In this document: piece after piece, positions 8,537-20,621 of the stretch
How positions within the stretch are numbered: the first letter of the stretch is position 1
Layout of the letters: each line of letters begins with the position of its first letter
Source of the DNA: JBBDSU01 sp040904825
GTDB lineage: Bacteria > Actinomycetota > Nitriliruptoria > Nitriliruptorales > Nitriliruptoraceae
NCBI GenBank assembly: GCA_040904825.1
Contig: JBBDSU010000009.1
Span: 1 to 59,002 of the forward strand
DNA: 59,002 nt
Reading direction: 5' to 3'
Notes under the pieces: generated by a model
Seen by the model: only the letters and a program-made list of their open reading frames with translations
Database searches by the model: none
Told to the model about the DNA's origin: nothing
Made by a program: the position numbers and the translations under genes

Positions 8537-8692
8537 ATGACTTGTACTGTCATGCCTGCGCGGATCTACCACCGGGATGGTGGGCCAGCATCCATTCGAC
8601 TGCGGCAGGCTCTCGCAATCCCGAGCCAATTCTCTCAGCCTTCAAGTTTGCTGCCTCGTCATGTCTGCTTTCCATCGCAGGGCATATCGTGA
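8537..8692 (+). CDS. 51-codon leader ORF coupled to pyrR
   Basis: The ORF starts with ATG five bases after AAGGGG inside the PyrR element and runs 51 codons to a TGA that overlaps the pyrR GTG start by four bases (GTGA). The predicted peptide begins MTCTVMPARIY and ends CFPSQGIS. Its composition does not suggest a folded protein. The likely role is to carry ribosomes to pyrR, which has only a weak Shine-Dalgarno of its own, so that PyrR binding at the leader would silence the operon. No peptide function is claimed. Confidence 0.5.
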   Translation: MTCTVMPARIYHRDGGPASIRLRQALAIPSQFSQPSSLLPRHVCFPSQGIS

Positions 8693-9228
8693 CGGATGCT
8701 GCTCACACTCTGCTGTCTGGCGATGACATCGCTCGCATGATCACGCGACTCGCCCATGAAATCGTCGAGGCCCACCACGGCGCTGAAGATCTCGTGATAC
8801 TCGGCATTCAGACGCGTGGGGTGCCCCTGGCTCGGCGGCTCGCGGCGACCATCGACGAGATCGAAGGCGCTAGCGTCCCTCATGGCGCGTTGGACGTGAC
8901 GCTGTACCGCGATGACCTTCATCGGCGGGGCCCGTTGCCGCTGGCGACAACCGATGTGCCCGTGGATGTCGATGGTCGTACCGTGATTCTGGTTGACGAC
9001 GTCCTGTTTACAGGGCGGACCATCCGTGCAGCGTTGGACGCCGTTTCCGAACTCGGACGTCCGGACAAGATTCGGCTGGCTGTCCTGGTTGACCGTGGCC
9101 ACCGCGAACTGCCCATCCGTGCCGATCATGTCGGCAAGAACATTCCCACTGGGTATGACGATCGCGTTCAGGTGCACCTGGTTGAGGTTGACGGTCACGA
9201 TGAAGTGTCGATCGAGGCGGCAACATGA
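8689..9228 (+). CDS. pyrR: Pyrimidine operon regulator / uracil phosphoribosyltransferase PyrR
   Basis: A 179-residue PRTase-fold regulator. The PRPP loop is VILVDDVLFTGRTIRAALDA, preceded by GIQTRGVPLA and HGALDVTLYRDD and followed by VDRGHRELPIRADHVGKN (family landmarks). PyrR binds pyr mRNA when UMP is high and usually keeps some UPRT activity. The GTG at 8689 gives the family length and places TLLSGDDIARMI at the expected N-terminus. The frame is open upstream to a TTG at 8542, but that would add 49 residues without family resemblance. Its stop overlaps the pyrB start (ATGA). Confidence 0.95.
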   Translation: MTDAAHTLLSGDDIARMITRLAHEIVEAHHGAEDLVILGIQTRGVPLARRLAATIDEIEGASVPHGALDVTLYRDDLHRRGPLPLATTDVPVDVDGRTVILVDDVLFTGRTIRAALDAVSELGRPDKIRLAVLVDRGHRELPIRADHVGKNIPTGYDDRVQVHLVEVDGHDEVSIEAAT

Positions 9229-10220
9229 GCGACCTTCGCCACTTGATCTCGATCGCCGATATCACGCGGGATCAGCTTGAGACAATTCTGGATACCGCCC
9301 AGGAGCTGCTGCCGATAGCGCGCCGCGAGCGGCTCAGCGTGCCGACATTGCGCGGTCGTGTGGTGTGCAACATGTTTCTGGAAGACTCAACGAGGACCCG
9401 TCTGAGCTTCGAACTGGCAGCCAAACGGCTATCGGCGGAAGTGATGAACTTCACGGGGAAGGGTTCGTCTGTTTCGAAGGGCGAATCGTTCAAAGACACC
9501 GCTTTGACACTCAACGCGATGGGTGTGGACTGTGTGGTCGTCCGGTCCCATTCGGCAGGCGCACCGCTCCAGCTGGCGGGCTGGCTTGACGTGCCGATCC
9601 TCAATGCCGGTGACGGCTGGCATCAGCACCCCACCCAAGCACTGCTGGACGTGTTCACCATGCGTCAACACCTGGGAGACCTGTCGGGCCGGCGAGTGGT
9701 CATCGCCGGCGATGTCCTCCATTCGCGGGTTGCTCGCAGCGAAATCCAAGCGCTGCGCCTGGTTGATGCGCAGGTCACGGTCGTCGCACCACCGACGTTG
9801 TTGCCCCCGGCAATCAGCGACTGGGGTGTGGAGGTTGTCGACGTCCTTGACGACGCATTGGACGGCGCAGACGTTGTCTATCTGCTGCGGGTCCAGCGTG
9901 AACGCATGCGTGGTGCGTTCTTCCCTTCGGTGCGTGAATACGCGCGATGGTGGGGAATGGACGATCGGCGTCTTGCCAGGCTCTCACGTGACGCATTGGT
10001 GATGCACCCTGGGCCGATGAATCGCGGTGTGGAGATCACTGGCTCGGTCGCTGATAGTCAGCAATCGGTCATCACCGAACAGGTCACCAACGGCATCGCC
10101 ATACGCATGGCCTGCCTGTATCTGCTGCTGTCAGGCCGGCAAGCAACTCCATCGGAGGTCACTGCTGGATCGATGACCTCCGAGAAGTCCCCGGAGACGA
10201 CCACTGAGAGGTTGGCGTGA
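9225..10220 (+). CDS. pyrB: Aspartate carbamoyltransferase catalytic chain
   Basis: A 331-residue ATCase that catalyses carbamoyl phosphate plus aspartate to carbamoylaspartate. The carbamoyl-phosphate loop STRTRLSFE is near residue 53 and the HPTQALLD segment near residue 136. The 80s loop KGSSVSKGESFKDT and the late MHPGPMNRGVEI are also present. About 30 extra residues at the C-terminus (rich in Ser, Thr and Glu) exceed the normal core. No pyrI regulatory subunit is present. Start and stop overlap pyrR and pyrC by four bases each, so translation is coupled along the operon. Confidence 0.97.
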   Translation: MSDLRHLISIADITRDQLETILDTAQELLPIARRERLSVPTLRGRVVCNMFLEDSTRTRLSFELAAKRLSAEVMNFTGKGSSVSKGESFKDTALTLNAMGVDCVVVRSHSAGAPLQLAGWLDVPILNAGDGWHQHPTQALLDVFTMRQHLGDLSGRRVVIAGDVLHSRVARSEIQALRLVDAQVTVVAPPTLLPPAISDWGVEVVDVLDDALDGADVVYLLRVQRERMRGAFFPSVREYARWWGMDDRRLARLSRDALVMHPGPMNRGVEITGSVADSQQSVITEQVTNGIAIRMACLYLLLSGRQATPSEVTAGSMTSEKSPETTTERLA

Positions 10221-11554
10221 ACGAATCCAGCAACACCGTGCTGTTCGCCTCAGGCCGCCTGCTCGACCCTGCGACGTCCCGCGACGAAATCGTCGACGTG
10301 CTGGTCGCTGACGGCAAGATCGTCGAGGTGGGTGCAGGTATCGAGCCTCCAGACCACACGACAACGATTGACTGCAGTGGACAGTGGATCACGCCGGGAT
10401 TCGTTGATCTTCACACGCATCTACGAGAGCCCGGCTTTGAAGACGCCGAGGACATTGCCTCTGGCTCGGCAGCCGGGGCTGCCGGCGGCTACACCGCCTT
10501 GTGTGCGATGGCCAACACCAACCCGGTATGCGATTCTGCTGCGGTTGCAGAGCAGGTCTATCGCCGGGGTCGCCAGGTCGGCCTGGTTGATGTCTTCCCG
10601 GTGGGATCGATCAGCCACGGCATGGCTGGAAAGCAACTCGTTGAGTTCGGAGAGCTTCGCGACTGCGCCGCACGCGTCGACTTCTTTTCCGACGACGGTC
10701 ATCCCGTCGCCGACAGTCTGCTGATGCGCCGGGCTCTGCAGTACGCAACAGCCTTTGACGTCGTCATCTGCAACCACTCTGAAGATCCTGCACTCACCGA
10801 TGGTGCTCAGATGAATGAAGGCGCCATGTCGTCACTGCTTGGCTTGCCAGGCTGGCCGCACGAAGCCGAAGAAGTCATAATCGCCCGCGACCTGATTCTC
10901 GCCGACGGCGCCGGAGCGAGACTCCACGTCCCACACGTCACTACCTACGGTGCGGTGGAATTGATCCGGATCGCCAAGCAACGCGGTGTGCGAGTCACAG
11001 CAGAAGTGACACCGCATCATCTGATGCTCACTGACGACCTGGTGCGATCGTTTGACCCGGTGCTGAAAGTCAACCCTCCGATTCGAACGCAGCGCGACAT
11101 CGACGCACTCCAAGAAGGTTTGAGTGACGGCACGATCGACGCAGTGGCGACCGACCACGCGCCCCACTCACCGGAAACCAAAGACCAAGAATGGGAACAC
11201 GCACCGTGCGGCATGCTCGGATTGGAGTCGGCGTTCGGCGTCGTCAATACCCAGATGGTCAAGCCCGGATTGATCGATCCCTTGACGGCGATCGCACGGC
11301 TGACGACTGGACCGGCGTCGGTGCGTGATGTAGGCGGACACGGTGGCGCCATCGTGGCAGGATCCCCGGCGAACCTAGCCGTCCATGATCCTGAGTTGGT
11401 CTGGAAGGTGTCCGCATCACAATTGCAGTCGAAGGCGTCCAACAGTCCCTTCGACGGCATGGAACTGACCGGCAAGACCATCCACACGATGTTGCGCGGA
11501 ACGTTCACACTCAGAGGCGGCATCGTGGAGTCGTCGGCAACCTCGCCATCATGA
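10217..11554 (+). CDS. pyrC: Dihydroorotase, class I
   Basis: A 445-residue metal-dependent cyclase of the amidohydrolase family, the third step of UMP synthesis. Metal ligands are visible as HTH in DLHTHLREPG, His in CNHSEDPAL, His in LHVPHVTT and Asp in ATDHAPHS. The GTG start overlaps the pyrB stop. Between this gene and carA lie 99 bp with no ORF of note. Mycobacteria carry a small membrane protein at this position; none is seen here. Confidence 0.97.
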   Translation: MNESSNTVLFASGRLLDPATSRDEIVDVLVADGKIVEVGAGIEPPDHTTTIDCSGQWITPGFVDLHTHLREPGFEDAEDIASGSAAGAAGGYTALCAMANTNPVCDSAAVAEQVYRRGRQVGLVDVFPVGSISHGMAGKQLVEFGELRDCAARVDFFSDDGHPVADSLLMRRALQYATAFDVVICNHSEDPALTDGAQMNEGAMSSLLGLPGWPHEAEEVIIARDLILADGAGARLHVPHVTTYGAVELIRIAKQRGVRVTAEVTPHHLMLTDDLVRSFDPVLKVNPPIRTQRDIDALQEGLSDGTIDAVATDHAPHSPETKDQEWEHAPCGMLGLESAFGVVNTQMVKPGLIDPLTAIARLTTGPASVRDVGGHGGAIVAGSPANLAVHDPELVWKVSASQLQSKASNSPFDGMELTGKTIHTMLRGTFTLRGGIVESSATSPS

Positions 11555-11653
11555 AGCCTGTCACCGCACTATCAGTCGACCGATGACGAGTTAAGAGCCG
11601 ATCATCAAGAACTGACCAACGACCGAGTATCAGCAGACGAGGAAGGAATTGGC

Positions 11654-12804
11654 TTGACCACCGCTGCACCGGCACTGTTCGTGCTCGAAGACGGGACTCA
11701 TCTTCGCGGCCACGGATTCGGGGCACAGGGGACCGCACTGGGCGAAGCCGTCTTCAATACCGGAATGACTGGTTATCAGGAGGTCCTTACCGACCCGTCG
11801 TATCGCCGCCAGGTGGTCGCGATGACTTCACCGCACATCGGCAACTACGGGCTCAATGACGCAGATCAAGAATCCGACCGCATCCAGGTTGCAGGGTTCA
11901 TCGTTCGCGAAGTGGCACGACGGCCATCATCCTGGCGCAGCCAACAGGATCTGGCGACAGCACTTGCTGATGCCGGGGTAGTCGGCATTGCGGGTGTCGA
12001 TACGCGCTGGATCACGCGTCACCTTCGTGAACGAGGCGCGATGCGTTCAGCTGTGTCGACCGAAGTGCTCGATGTCGACGAGCTCGTCGGACGAGTGCAA
12101 GACAGTCCCGGCATGGAAGGCGCTGAACTCGCCAGTGAAGTGACCACCGAACAGCCGTACGTGGTCGAACCCGCTGGCGATGTTCGCTTTGACGTGGCCC
12201 TGTTGGACTTCGGCCTCAAGCGGTCCATCACCCGGCGTCTCAACGCGGTCGGAGCGCGCGTCCACGTCCTGCCTGCCAGCGCAACTGCTGAGGAGGTGCT
12301 GGCGCTGAAGCCGGATGGCGTCATGCTGTCCAACGGTCCTGGCGACCCCGCAGCCATCGAGCAAGGAACTGTGACGGTCCGCAATCTGCTGGGCAACGTT
12401 CCTGTCTTCGGCATCTGCCTTGGTTCGCAGCTGCTCGGCCGTGCCCTGGGGGGATCGACCTACAAGTTGCGATTCGGTCACAGAGGCATCAACCAACCGG
12501 TTCTCCGACGTCGCGACGGCGTAGTAGAGATCACATCGCACAACCACGGATTCGCTCTCGACGCGGCGAGTCTGGGCGAACAGGTCGACGAGTCTCGCTA
12601 CCAAACATCCGACCATGGGATTGTTGAGGTATCGCACATCAATCTCAACGACGATGTCTGCGAAGGACTCGAAGCCCCCGAAGTGAGGGCCTTTAGCGTC
12701 CAGTACCACCCCGAAGCGGCACCTGGCCCCCACGACGCCAGATACCTGTTTGACCGGTTCGCGGCGGTCATGAACGGCGAGTCGCTCGATGAAGGAGGTC
12801 GCTG

Positions 12805-12805
<1 letters not shown>
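11654..12805 (+). CDS. carA: Carbamoyl-phosphate synthase small (glutaminase) subunit
   Basis: A 383-residue class I glutamine amidotransferase subunit that supplies ammonia to CarB. The N-terminal domain has FNTGMTGYQEVLTDPSY. The glutaminase domain has the nucleophilic Cys in GICLGSQLLG and the His-Glu pair in VQYHPEAAPGP. The start is TTG at 11654, preceded by GGAAGGA seven bases upstream; no ATG or GTG fits the conserved N-terminus. It overlaps carB as TGATG. Confidence 0.97.
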
Positions 12806-16100
<3,295 letters not shown>

Positions 16101-16101
<1 letters not shown>

Positions 16102-17258
16102 TGGCACGTTTCCCGATCGGCCAAGTCAGAGGTCGCCTTGACGATGCAACGACACCGGTCGGCGCGTCTTGCGAGGTAGTGGTCCGGAGGCGCGAGGGTG
16201 CCTACTGGCTGCTCACAATGGCCGCACCCGAGATCGCGCGCCGTGCCCAACCCGGCCAATTCGTCAGTATCGCCGTTGAATCACGCGGCGCGCTCTTGCG
16301 CCGTCCATTCTCTATTGCCAAGGTGACCCGACGGGGAGCCGTGGCCGGCACAATTGACGTGATCTTCGACGACCATGGGCCAGGAACGAACTGGCTGACC
16401 CGCGTGCAGCTGCACGACACCCTTGATGTCATCGGACCTCTCGGCCGTGGTTTTCCCTTGCCGCAGCGAAAAGTGGCATGCCTGCTCGTCGGTGGCGGCT
16501 ATGGCGTCGCACCATTGTTCTTTCTGGCACGAGCATTGTCTGACAGCGGCCTACGCGTCGACATGCTGGTCGGGGCCGCGACAGCCGATCGCATCCATGA
16601 TGCCATCGAGACCAAGAGCCTGTCAGTCAGCGCAACGTTTACCACCGAAGACGGTTCCTACGGCCATCAAGGTCGCGTGACCGATGTCCTTGATGAGGCC
16701 ATCGAACGAGCAGGCGCAGGCGTGGTCTACGCCTGCGGCCCCAATGCCATGTTGCGGGCGGTATCCGAACGATGCGCGCAACGAGGCATACCGGTGCAAA
16801 TTTCGCTTGAAGAGCGAATGGCGTGTGGAACCGGGGTGTGCTTTACCTGTGTTGTGCCGATGCGTGGACGTGACGGTGAGGTTGTTCATCGCCGAAGCTG
16901 CATCGATGGACCCGTCGTCAACGGGGCACACGTGGCGTGGGAGCGCACGCGTTTTGGGGTTCCATCCGGCACAGTGGCAGTAGCGGACGAATCACACGGC
17001 GGACATCCTGCCGACCCGCAAGACGATTTCCTGGATGCTGATGAGGCTGAACTCGACGCAGGCCAAGACGCTACTGATAACTCCGCGGCAGTTGACGGCC
17101 CGGCAGCGTTGCCACCGATGATCCCTGAGAGTCCGCGAGCGACTCGCCGAGGTGTACTTGGAAAGTTCGGTCCTTCGGCCACACCCAAGCCTGACAGCAC
17201 ACTCGATAGCGATCGGCGAGATCATCCCGACGCAGGAGACCCTCGTCGTGATCGATGA
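16101..17258 (+). CDS. pyrK: Dihydroorotate dehydrogenase electron-transfer subunit PyrK
   Basis: A 385-residue ferredoxin-reductase-like protein that passes electrons from PyrD FMN via FAD and a 2Fe-2S cluster to NAD. The FAD-binding RRPFSIAKV lies near residue 70, and a nucleotide-binding VGGGYGVAPL follows. The cluster cysteines are in CGTGVCFTCVVP plus a later Cys in RRSCIDGPV. The start at 16101 forms TAATG with the carB stop. The core ends near residue 270; the remaining about 115 residues are acidic and rich in Pro, Ala and Asp with no domain I recognise, which makes the protein much longer than the usual 250-280 residues. Confidence 0.95.
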
Positions 17259-18222
17259 CCCAGTGGCCGACACGGCAACGCTGCAGCCTTCCGAGGTGTC
17301 ATTGGCCACGTCGCTGGCATCGTTGCAATTGAGCAACCCAGTCTTGTCGGCTTCAGGATGTTTCGCATCCGGCGCAGAAATCAACCGTTTCTACGACGTT
17401 GGCGAACTCGGTGCCATCGTTGTCAAGTCCATGACGCTGGCGCCACGCCAAGGCCTTCCGACACCACGCATGGCGGAGACGCCATCGGGAATGCTCAATG
17501 CGATCGGATTGCAGAACCCTGGAGTCGATGAGTGGATAGAACACGACCTGCAGTGGCTGCGTCGCCATGGGGCCACCGTCGTTGCATCGATCGCAGGCTC
17601 CAGCGTCGAAGAATTTCGTGAAGTCGCTCGCCGGCTGAAACCCCACGACGGCATTCACGCCTTGGAAGTCAACCTGTCGTGTCCGAATGTCGAACATCGC
17701 GGTCTGGTTTTTGCCTGCTCAACCGACGAATCGGCAAGGGTCATCGCTGCCGTCCGTCGCGAGACGACACTTCCACTACTGGCAAAGCTGACGTCTGACG
17801 TGACCGAGATCGTGTCCATCGCTCGATCAGTCGTCGACGCCGGAGCGGACGGATTGACGCTGATCAATACGTTGCTGGGCATGGCTATCGACCCCGTCTC
17901 AGGCCAGCCTGAACTATTCAACCAGTATGGGGGTTTGTCGGGACCTGCCATCCGGCCGGTGGCGGTGCGCAACGTCCACCAGGTTCACCAAGCGCTACCC
18001 AACGTGCCAATCCTTGGCTGCGGAGGTGTCGCAACCGTTGAGGACATTGTCCAGTTCTTGAGGGCCGGTGCGTCAGCTGTGTCGGTGGGAACTGCAACGT
18101 TCGCCGACCCATTTGTCGGCCAGCGCCTGGTCGACGATCTGAGGAGATGGATGGCGCGCTACGGACACCGGCGGCTTACCGACCTGATTGGCCGCGTCAC
18201 ACCTTTTGGCCACGGAGGCTGA
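17248..18222 (+). CDS. pyrD: Dihydroorotate dehydrogenase, class 1B catalytic subunit
   Basis: A 324-residue TIM-barrel FMN enzyme that oxidises dihydroorotate. NPVLSASGCFASG and the active-site loop NLSCPNVEHRG with the catalytic Cys mark a class 1 enzyme; pairing with pyrK makes it 1B. LINTLLGMAID, GGLSGPAIRPVA and GCGGVATVEDIVQFLRAGA follow the family order. The GTG at 17248 was chosen for AGGAG nine bases upstream. It overlaps the end of the pyrK tail by 11 bp. Many Actinobacteria, including Mycobacterium, use a membrane-bound class 2 enzyme instead. Confidence 0.95.
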   Translation: MIDDPVADTATLQPSEVSLATSLASLQLSNPVLSASGCFASGAEINRFYDVGELGAIVVKSMTLAPRQGLPTPRMAETPSGMLNAIGLQNPGVDEWIEHDLQWLRRHGATVVASIAGSSVEEFREVARRLKPHDGIHALEVNLSCPNVEHRGLVFACSTDESARVIAAVRRETTLPLLAKLTSDVTEIVSIARSVVDAGADGLTLINTLLGMAIDPVSGQPELFNQYGGLSGPAIRPVAVRNVHQVHQALPNVPILGCGGVATVEDIVQFLRAGASAVSVGTATFADPFVGQRLVDDLRRWMARYGHRRLTDLIGRVTPFGHGG

Positions 18223-18224
18223 GC

Positions 18225-18920
18225 ATGCCCGCCACGAACGCGCCACACGATCAGATTGCTGTTGCGCTTGACGTGCCGACGCTGGATGAAGCAGCCCGAC
18301 TCGCAGCAGATCTAGAAGGGGTTGTCGGTTGGTTCAAGATCGGACTTGAGTTGTTTGCAGCGCACGGACCCGAAGCCGTTGCTCGGATCCGTCCGCATGG
18401 CCGTGTCTTTCTCGATGTGAAGCTGCATGACATCCCGACAACGGTTGAACGGGCTGCCGCGCGCCTTGCGGATCTGGATATCGATTTGGTCACCATCCAC
18501 GCCTTGGGCGGGCCCGACATGATTCGCGCGGCAATCTCTGGACTAAGTGATGCCCGCAAAGTGCTCGCAGTGACGCTCCTGACATCGATGGATGCTGCCG
18601 CCTTGGATGCTGTCGGTCTTGATACGAATGCAGACCGGGTGCCTCTGCTGGCAAAAATGGCCACAGGAGCCGGTGCTGGCGGCGTGGTGTGCTCTGCTGG
18701 ACAGTCCTGGAGAGTTCGCGAGGCAGTGGGTCAGCGTCCCATGATCGTGACACCTGGAATTCGTCCCGCTGACCACGCTGACGACGATCATGCCGGAGTG
18801 TGGACTCCTCAGGCCGCGATCGATGCTGGATCGAATCTGCTCGTTATCGGGAGGCCTGTGACGCGTAGTGCTGATCCCATCGCCGCCGCAACAGCAATCG
18901 TGTCCTCAATCGGGGGCTAG
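18225..18920 (+). CDS. pyrF: Orotidine 5'-phosphate decarboxylase
   Basis: A 231-residue TIM-barrel decarboxylase for the last step to UMP. The DVPTLDEA strand, FKIGLELF, and the catalytic DxKxxD pattern in FLDVKLHDIPTTV are all present, as is the phosphate-binding VTPGIRPADHADDD near the C-terminus. This is the short OMPdecase I form, not the longer actinobacterial type II seen in mycobacteria. A GGAGG Shine-Dalgarno precedes the ATG at 18225. It ends the operon; only 37 bp separate it from the convergent pyrE. Confidence 0.96.
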   Translation: MPATNAPHDQIAVALDVPTLDEAARLAADLEGVVGWFKIGLELFAAHGPEAVARIRPHGRVFLDVKLHDIPTTVERAAARLADLDIDLVTIHALGGPDMIRAAISGLSDARKVLAVTLLTSMDAAALDAVGLDTNADRVPLLAKMATGAGAGGVVCSAGQSWRVREAVGQRPMIVTPGIRPADHADDDHAGVWTPQAAIDAGSNLLVIGRPVTRSADPIAAATAIVSSIGG

Positions 18921-18957
18921 AAAGTGGCGGTCCCTGAAGCAGACGCGGGCGGCGTCC

Positions 18958-19614
18958 TCACACTCCGTAGGCGTCACGGTAGGTCTCGAGCCGACTGCGG
19001 TCGGCGTCGGAGATGACGTGGCCCAGAGAGCTGACGATCTCCTCGAAGGTCGCCAAGGCGTAGGTGACCAATCCGTAGGTGCGCGAAAGCTCTGTCAGAG
19101 CCGCGTCAGTGCCGTTTCCACGTTCCTGACGATCAACGCCGACAACGAGCCCTACGACCTCGACCCCATCGATCTGTTCAAGGCGCGGCACCGTTGCATG
19201 GATCGATGTGCCTGCCGTTGTGACATCCTCCACGATGACGACGCGATCGCCTTTGTCGGGGCGATGACCGATCAGCCATCCTCCTTCGCCATGGTCCTTG
19301 GCTTCTTTGCGATCGAAGGTCACACCGACATCGAGGCCATGATGACGGGTCAATGCGATGCCTGTGGTGACGGCAAGGCTGATGCCCTTGTACGCCGGGC
19401 CAAAGATCACATCTACATCCGAACCGAAGGTCTCTACGACAGCCTTGGCGTAGAACTCACCGAGCCGAGCAAGCTGTGAAGCCCGCGTGAACTTGCCGGC
19501 ATCGACGAAGTACGGCGTTGGCCTGCCCGACTTCGCGACAAAGTCTCCGAAGGTGATCACTCCCGATTGCCACAGGAAATCGATGTAGTCGGGATTGCGG
19601 ACTTGTCGAATCAC
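18958..19614 (-). CDS. pyrE: Orotate phosphoribosyltransferase
   Basis: A 218-residue type I PRTase that makes OMP from orotate and PRPP. The PRPP-binding motif VIVEDVTTAGTS is clear, with the GPAYKGISLA segment and the flexible-loop FDRKEAKDHGEGG upstream of it. The GTG start at 19614 overlaps the stop of the upstream nucleotidase gene by four bases. An upstream in-frame ATG would reach into that gene. It is the only UMP pathway gene outside the pyr operon, and I see no PyrR element before its transcription unit. Confidence 0.95.
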   Translation of the reverse strand: MIRQVRNPDYIDFLWQSGVITFGDFVAKSGRPTPYFVDAGKFTRASQLARLGEFYAKAVVETFGSDVDVIFGPAYKGISLAVTTGIALTRHHGLDVGVTFDRKEAKDHGEGGWLIGHRPDKGDRVVIVEDVTTAGTSIHATVPRLEQIDGVEVVGLVVGVDRQERGNGTDAALTELSRTYGLVTYALATFEEIVSSLGHVISDADRSRLETYRDAYGV

Positions 19615-20192
19615 GATGGCACCTCGCGTTGAATCGCGGCGGGAACGTGCCGCCATTCGGTCACACGAGGTGCGTCCAGATGGCGGTTGTAGGGTTGATC
19701 GAAAATGATGACGGAGCGTCCGGCTGTCCGTAACGCAGTGATCACCCGCGGGCTGTCGTCGATATACAGATCGGCGCCGACGCCGGGTTTGTCACCGATG
19801 AAGCACAAGTCGCGGTAAGGGATGTGATGATGGTCCAACCACCATGCCGTGTCTGCGGCACTGACTTCGTGAATCCCGTTGAACAGCAGCCTGTGGGTGA
19901 TGATCCGGATCCACATCCCGGCATCGGACAACTCCCACAAAACTTCAGAGACATTGGGCGTCGGGCTCACGGTGCGAAACATGCGATCTTCAACGACGGC
20001 ACGACGATGCGCCTCTTCAAACTCGGCGAATGTCAGGCCCCATTCGCTGTAGGCGTCCATGACCGTTTGGGCGGGTATGTCGGAAAGCTCACGTCCACTG
20101 TGGCGAGCGATCGATGCCCGCAGAGCTCCCTCGTAATCTGCGCAGACGCCATCGAGGTCGACGCCAATCACCAACGGTGCAGTTTCTGACAC
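19611..20192 (-). CDS. HAD-family 5'(3')-deoxyribonucleotidase-like protein (NT5C type)
   Basis: A 193-residue HAD phosphatase. The nucleophile motif is GVDLDGVCADYEG (residues 9-21). Motif II is probably the threonine in IRIITHR, a lysine follows in FIGDKPGVG, and the acidic motif is LYIDDSPRV. The compact all-helical cap matches the cytosolic type C nucleotidase family, which dephosphorylates pyrimidine deoxynucleotides. It starts with GTG after a CAGGAG Shine-Dalgarno and is translationally coupled to pyrE. The pairing suggests a role in pyrimidine balance; the substrate is inferred. Confidence 0.8.
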   Translation of the reverse strand: MSETAPLVIGVDLDGVCADYEGALRASIARHSGRELSDIPAQTVMDAYSEWGLTFAEFEEAHRRAVVEDRMFRTVSPTPNVSEVLWELSDAGMWIRIITHRLLFNGIHEVSAADTAWWLDHHHIPYRDLCFIGDKPGVGADLYIDDSPRVITALRTAGRSVIIFDQPYNRHLDAPRVTEWRHVPAAIQREVPS

Positions 20193-20300
20193 GTCTCGAC
20201 AGCTCCTGTGAAATGGTGAGCAGATGTGCAGGCCTGCTGGTGGGATGCCAGTCAGCCGGCTCGACCCTATAGGTTTCCGGCCTGACGACCGGGAAAGTCC

Positions 20301-20621
20301 ATGCCGCCACCCTCATTGAATGATTCGGATCGCCGCCGTGCAACAGAGTCCGCTGGCCAGGCTCGCGCGAAACGAGCTGCGCTCAAGCGTGGCCTCAAAG
20401 ATGGATCGATCACATTGGGCACGCTCCTCGATCAAGGCGAGGTCGACCCTGTTGTGGCACGCATGCCCGTGGTTGATGTGCTTGCCGCACTTCCCGCCCA
20501 TGGTCGGGTCAAAGCGGCGGACTTGATGCGACAAGCTGCGATCGCTCCGAATCGTCGGCTTGGTGGCTTGGGTCATCGCCAGCGGCAGTTCCTCATTGAG
20601 TACCTGGCGAGCCGCTCATGA
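20301..20621 (+). CDS. mihF: Actinobacterial integration host factor (mIHF)
   Basis: A 106-residue DNA-binding nucleoid protein. After a variable N-terminus, the Lys/Arg-rich helix RAKRAALKRGLKDGSI, LLDQGEVDPVVARMPVVDVLAALP and the helix-two-turn-helix end GRVKAADLMRQAAIAPNRRLGGLGHRQR (landmarks) match mIHF. In mycobacteria mIHF is an essential architectural protein and the cofactor of L5 integrase. Its position directly before gmk is the conserved actinobacterial arrangement. The stop overlaps the gmk ATG by four bases. It diverges from the nucleotidase-pyrE unit across 108 bp that must hold two promoters. Confidence 0.9.
   Translation: MPPPSLNDSDRRRATESAGQARAKRAALKRGLKDGSITLGTLLDQGEVDPVVARMPVVDVLAALPAHGRVKAADLMRQAAIAPNRRLGGLGHRQRQFLIEYLASRS

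Noticed and set aside
8542..8688. N-terminal extension of PyrR from TTG 8542 (49 extra residues).
   Set aside because: The extension has no family resemblance and the TTG has no correctly spaced Shine-Dalgarno of its own; the GTG at 8689 gives the standard PyrR N-terminus.
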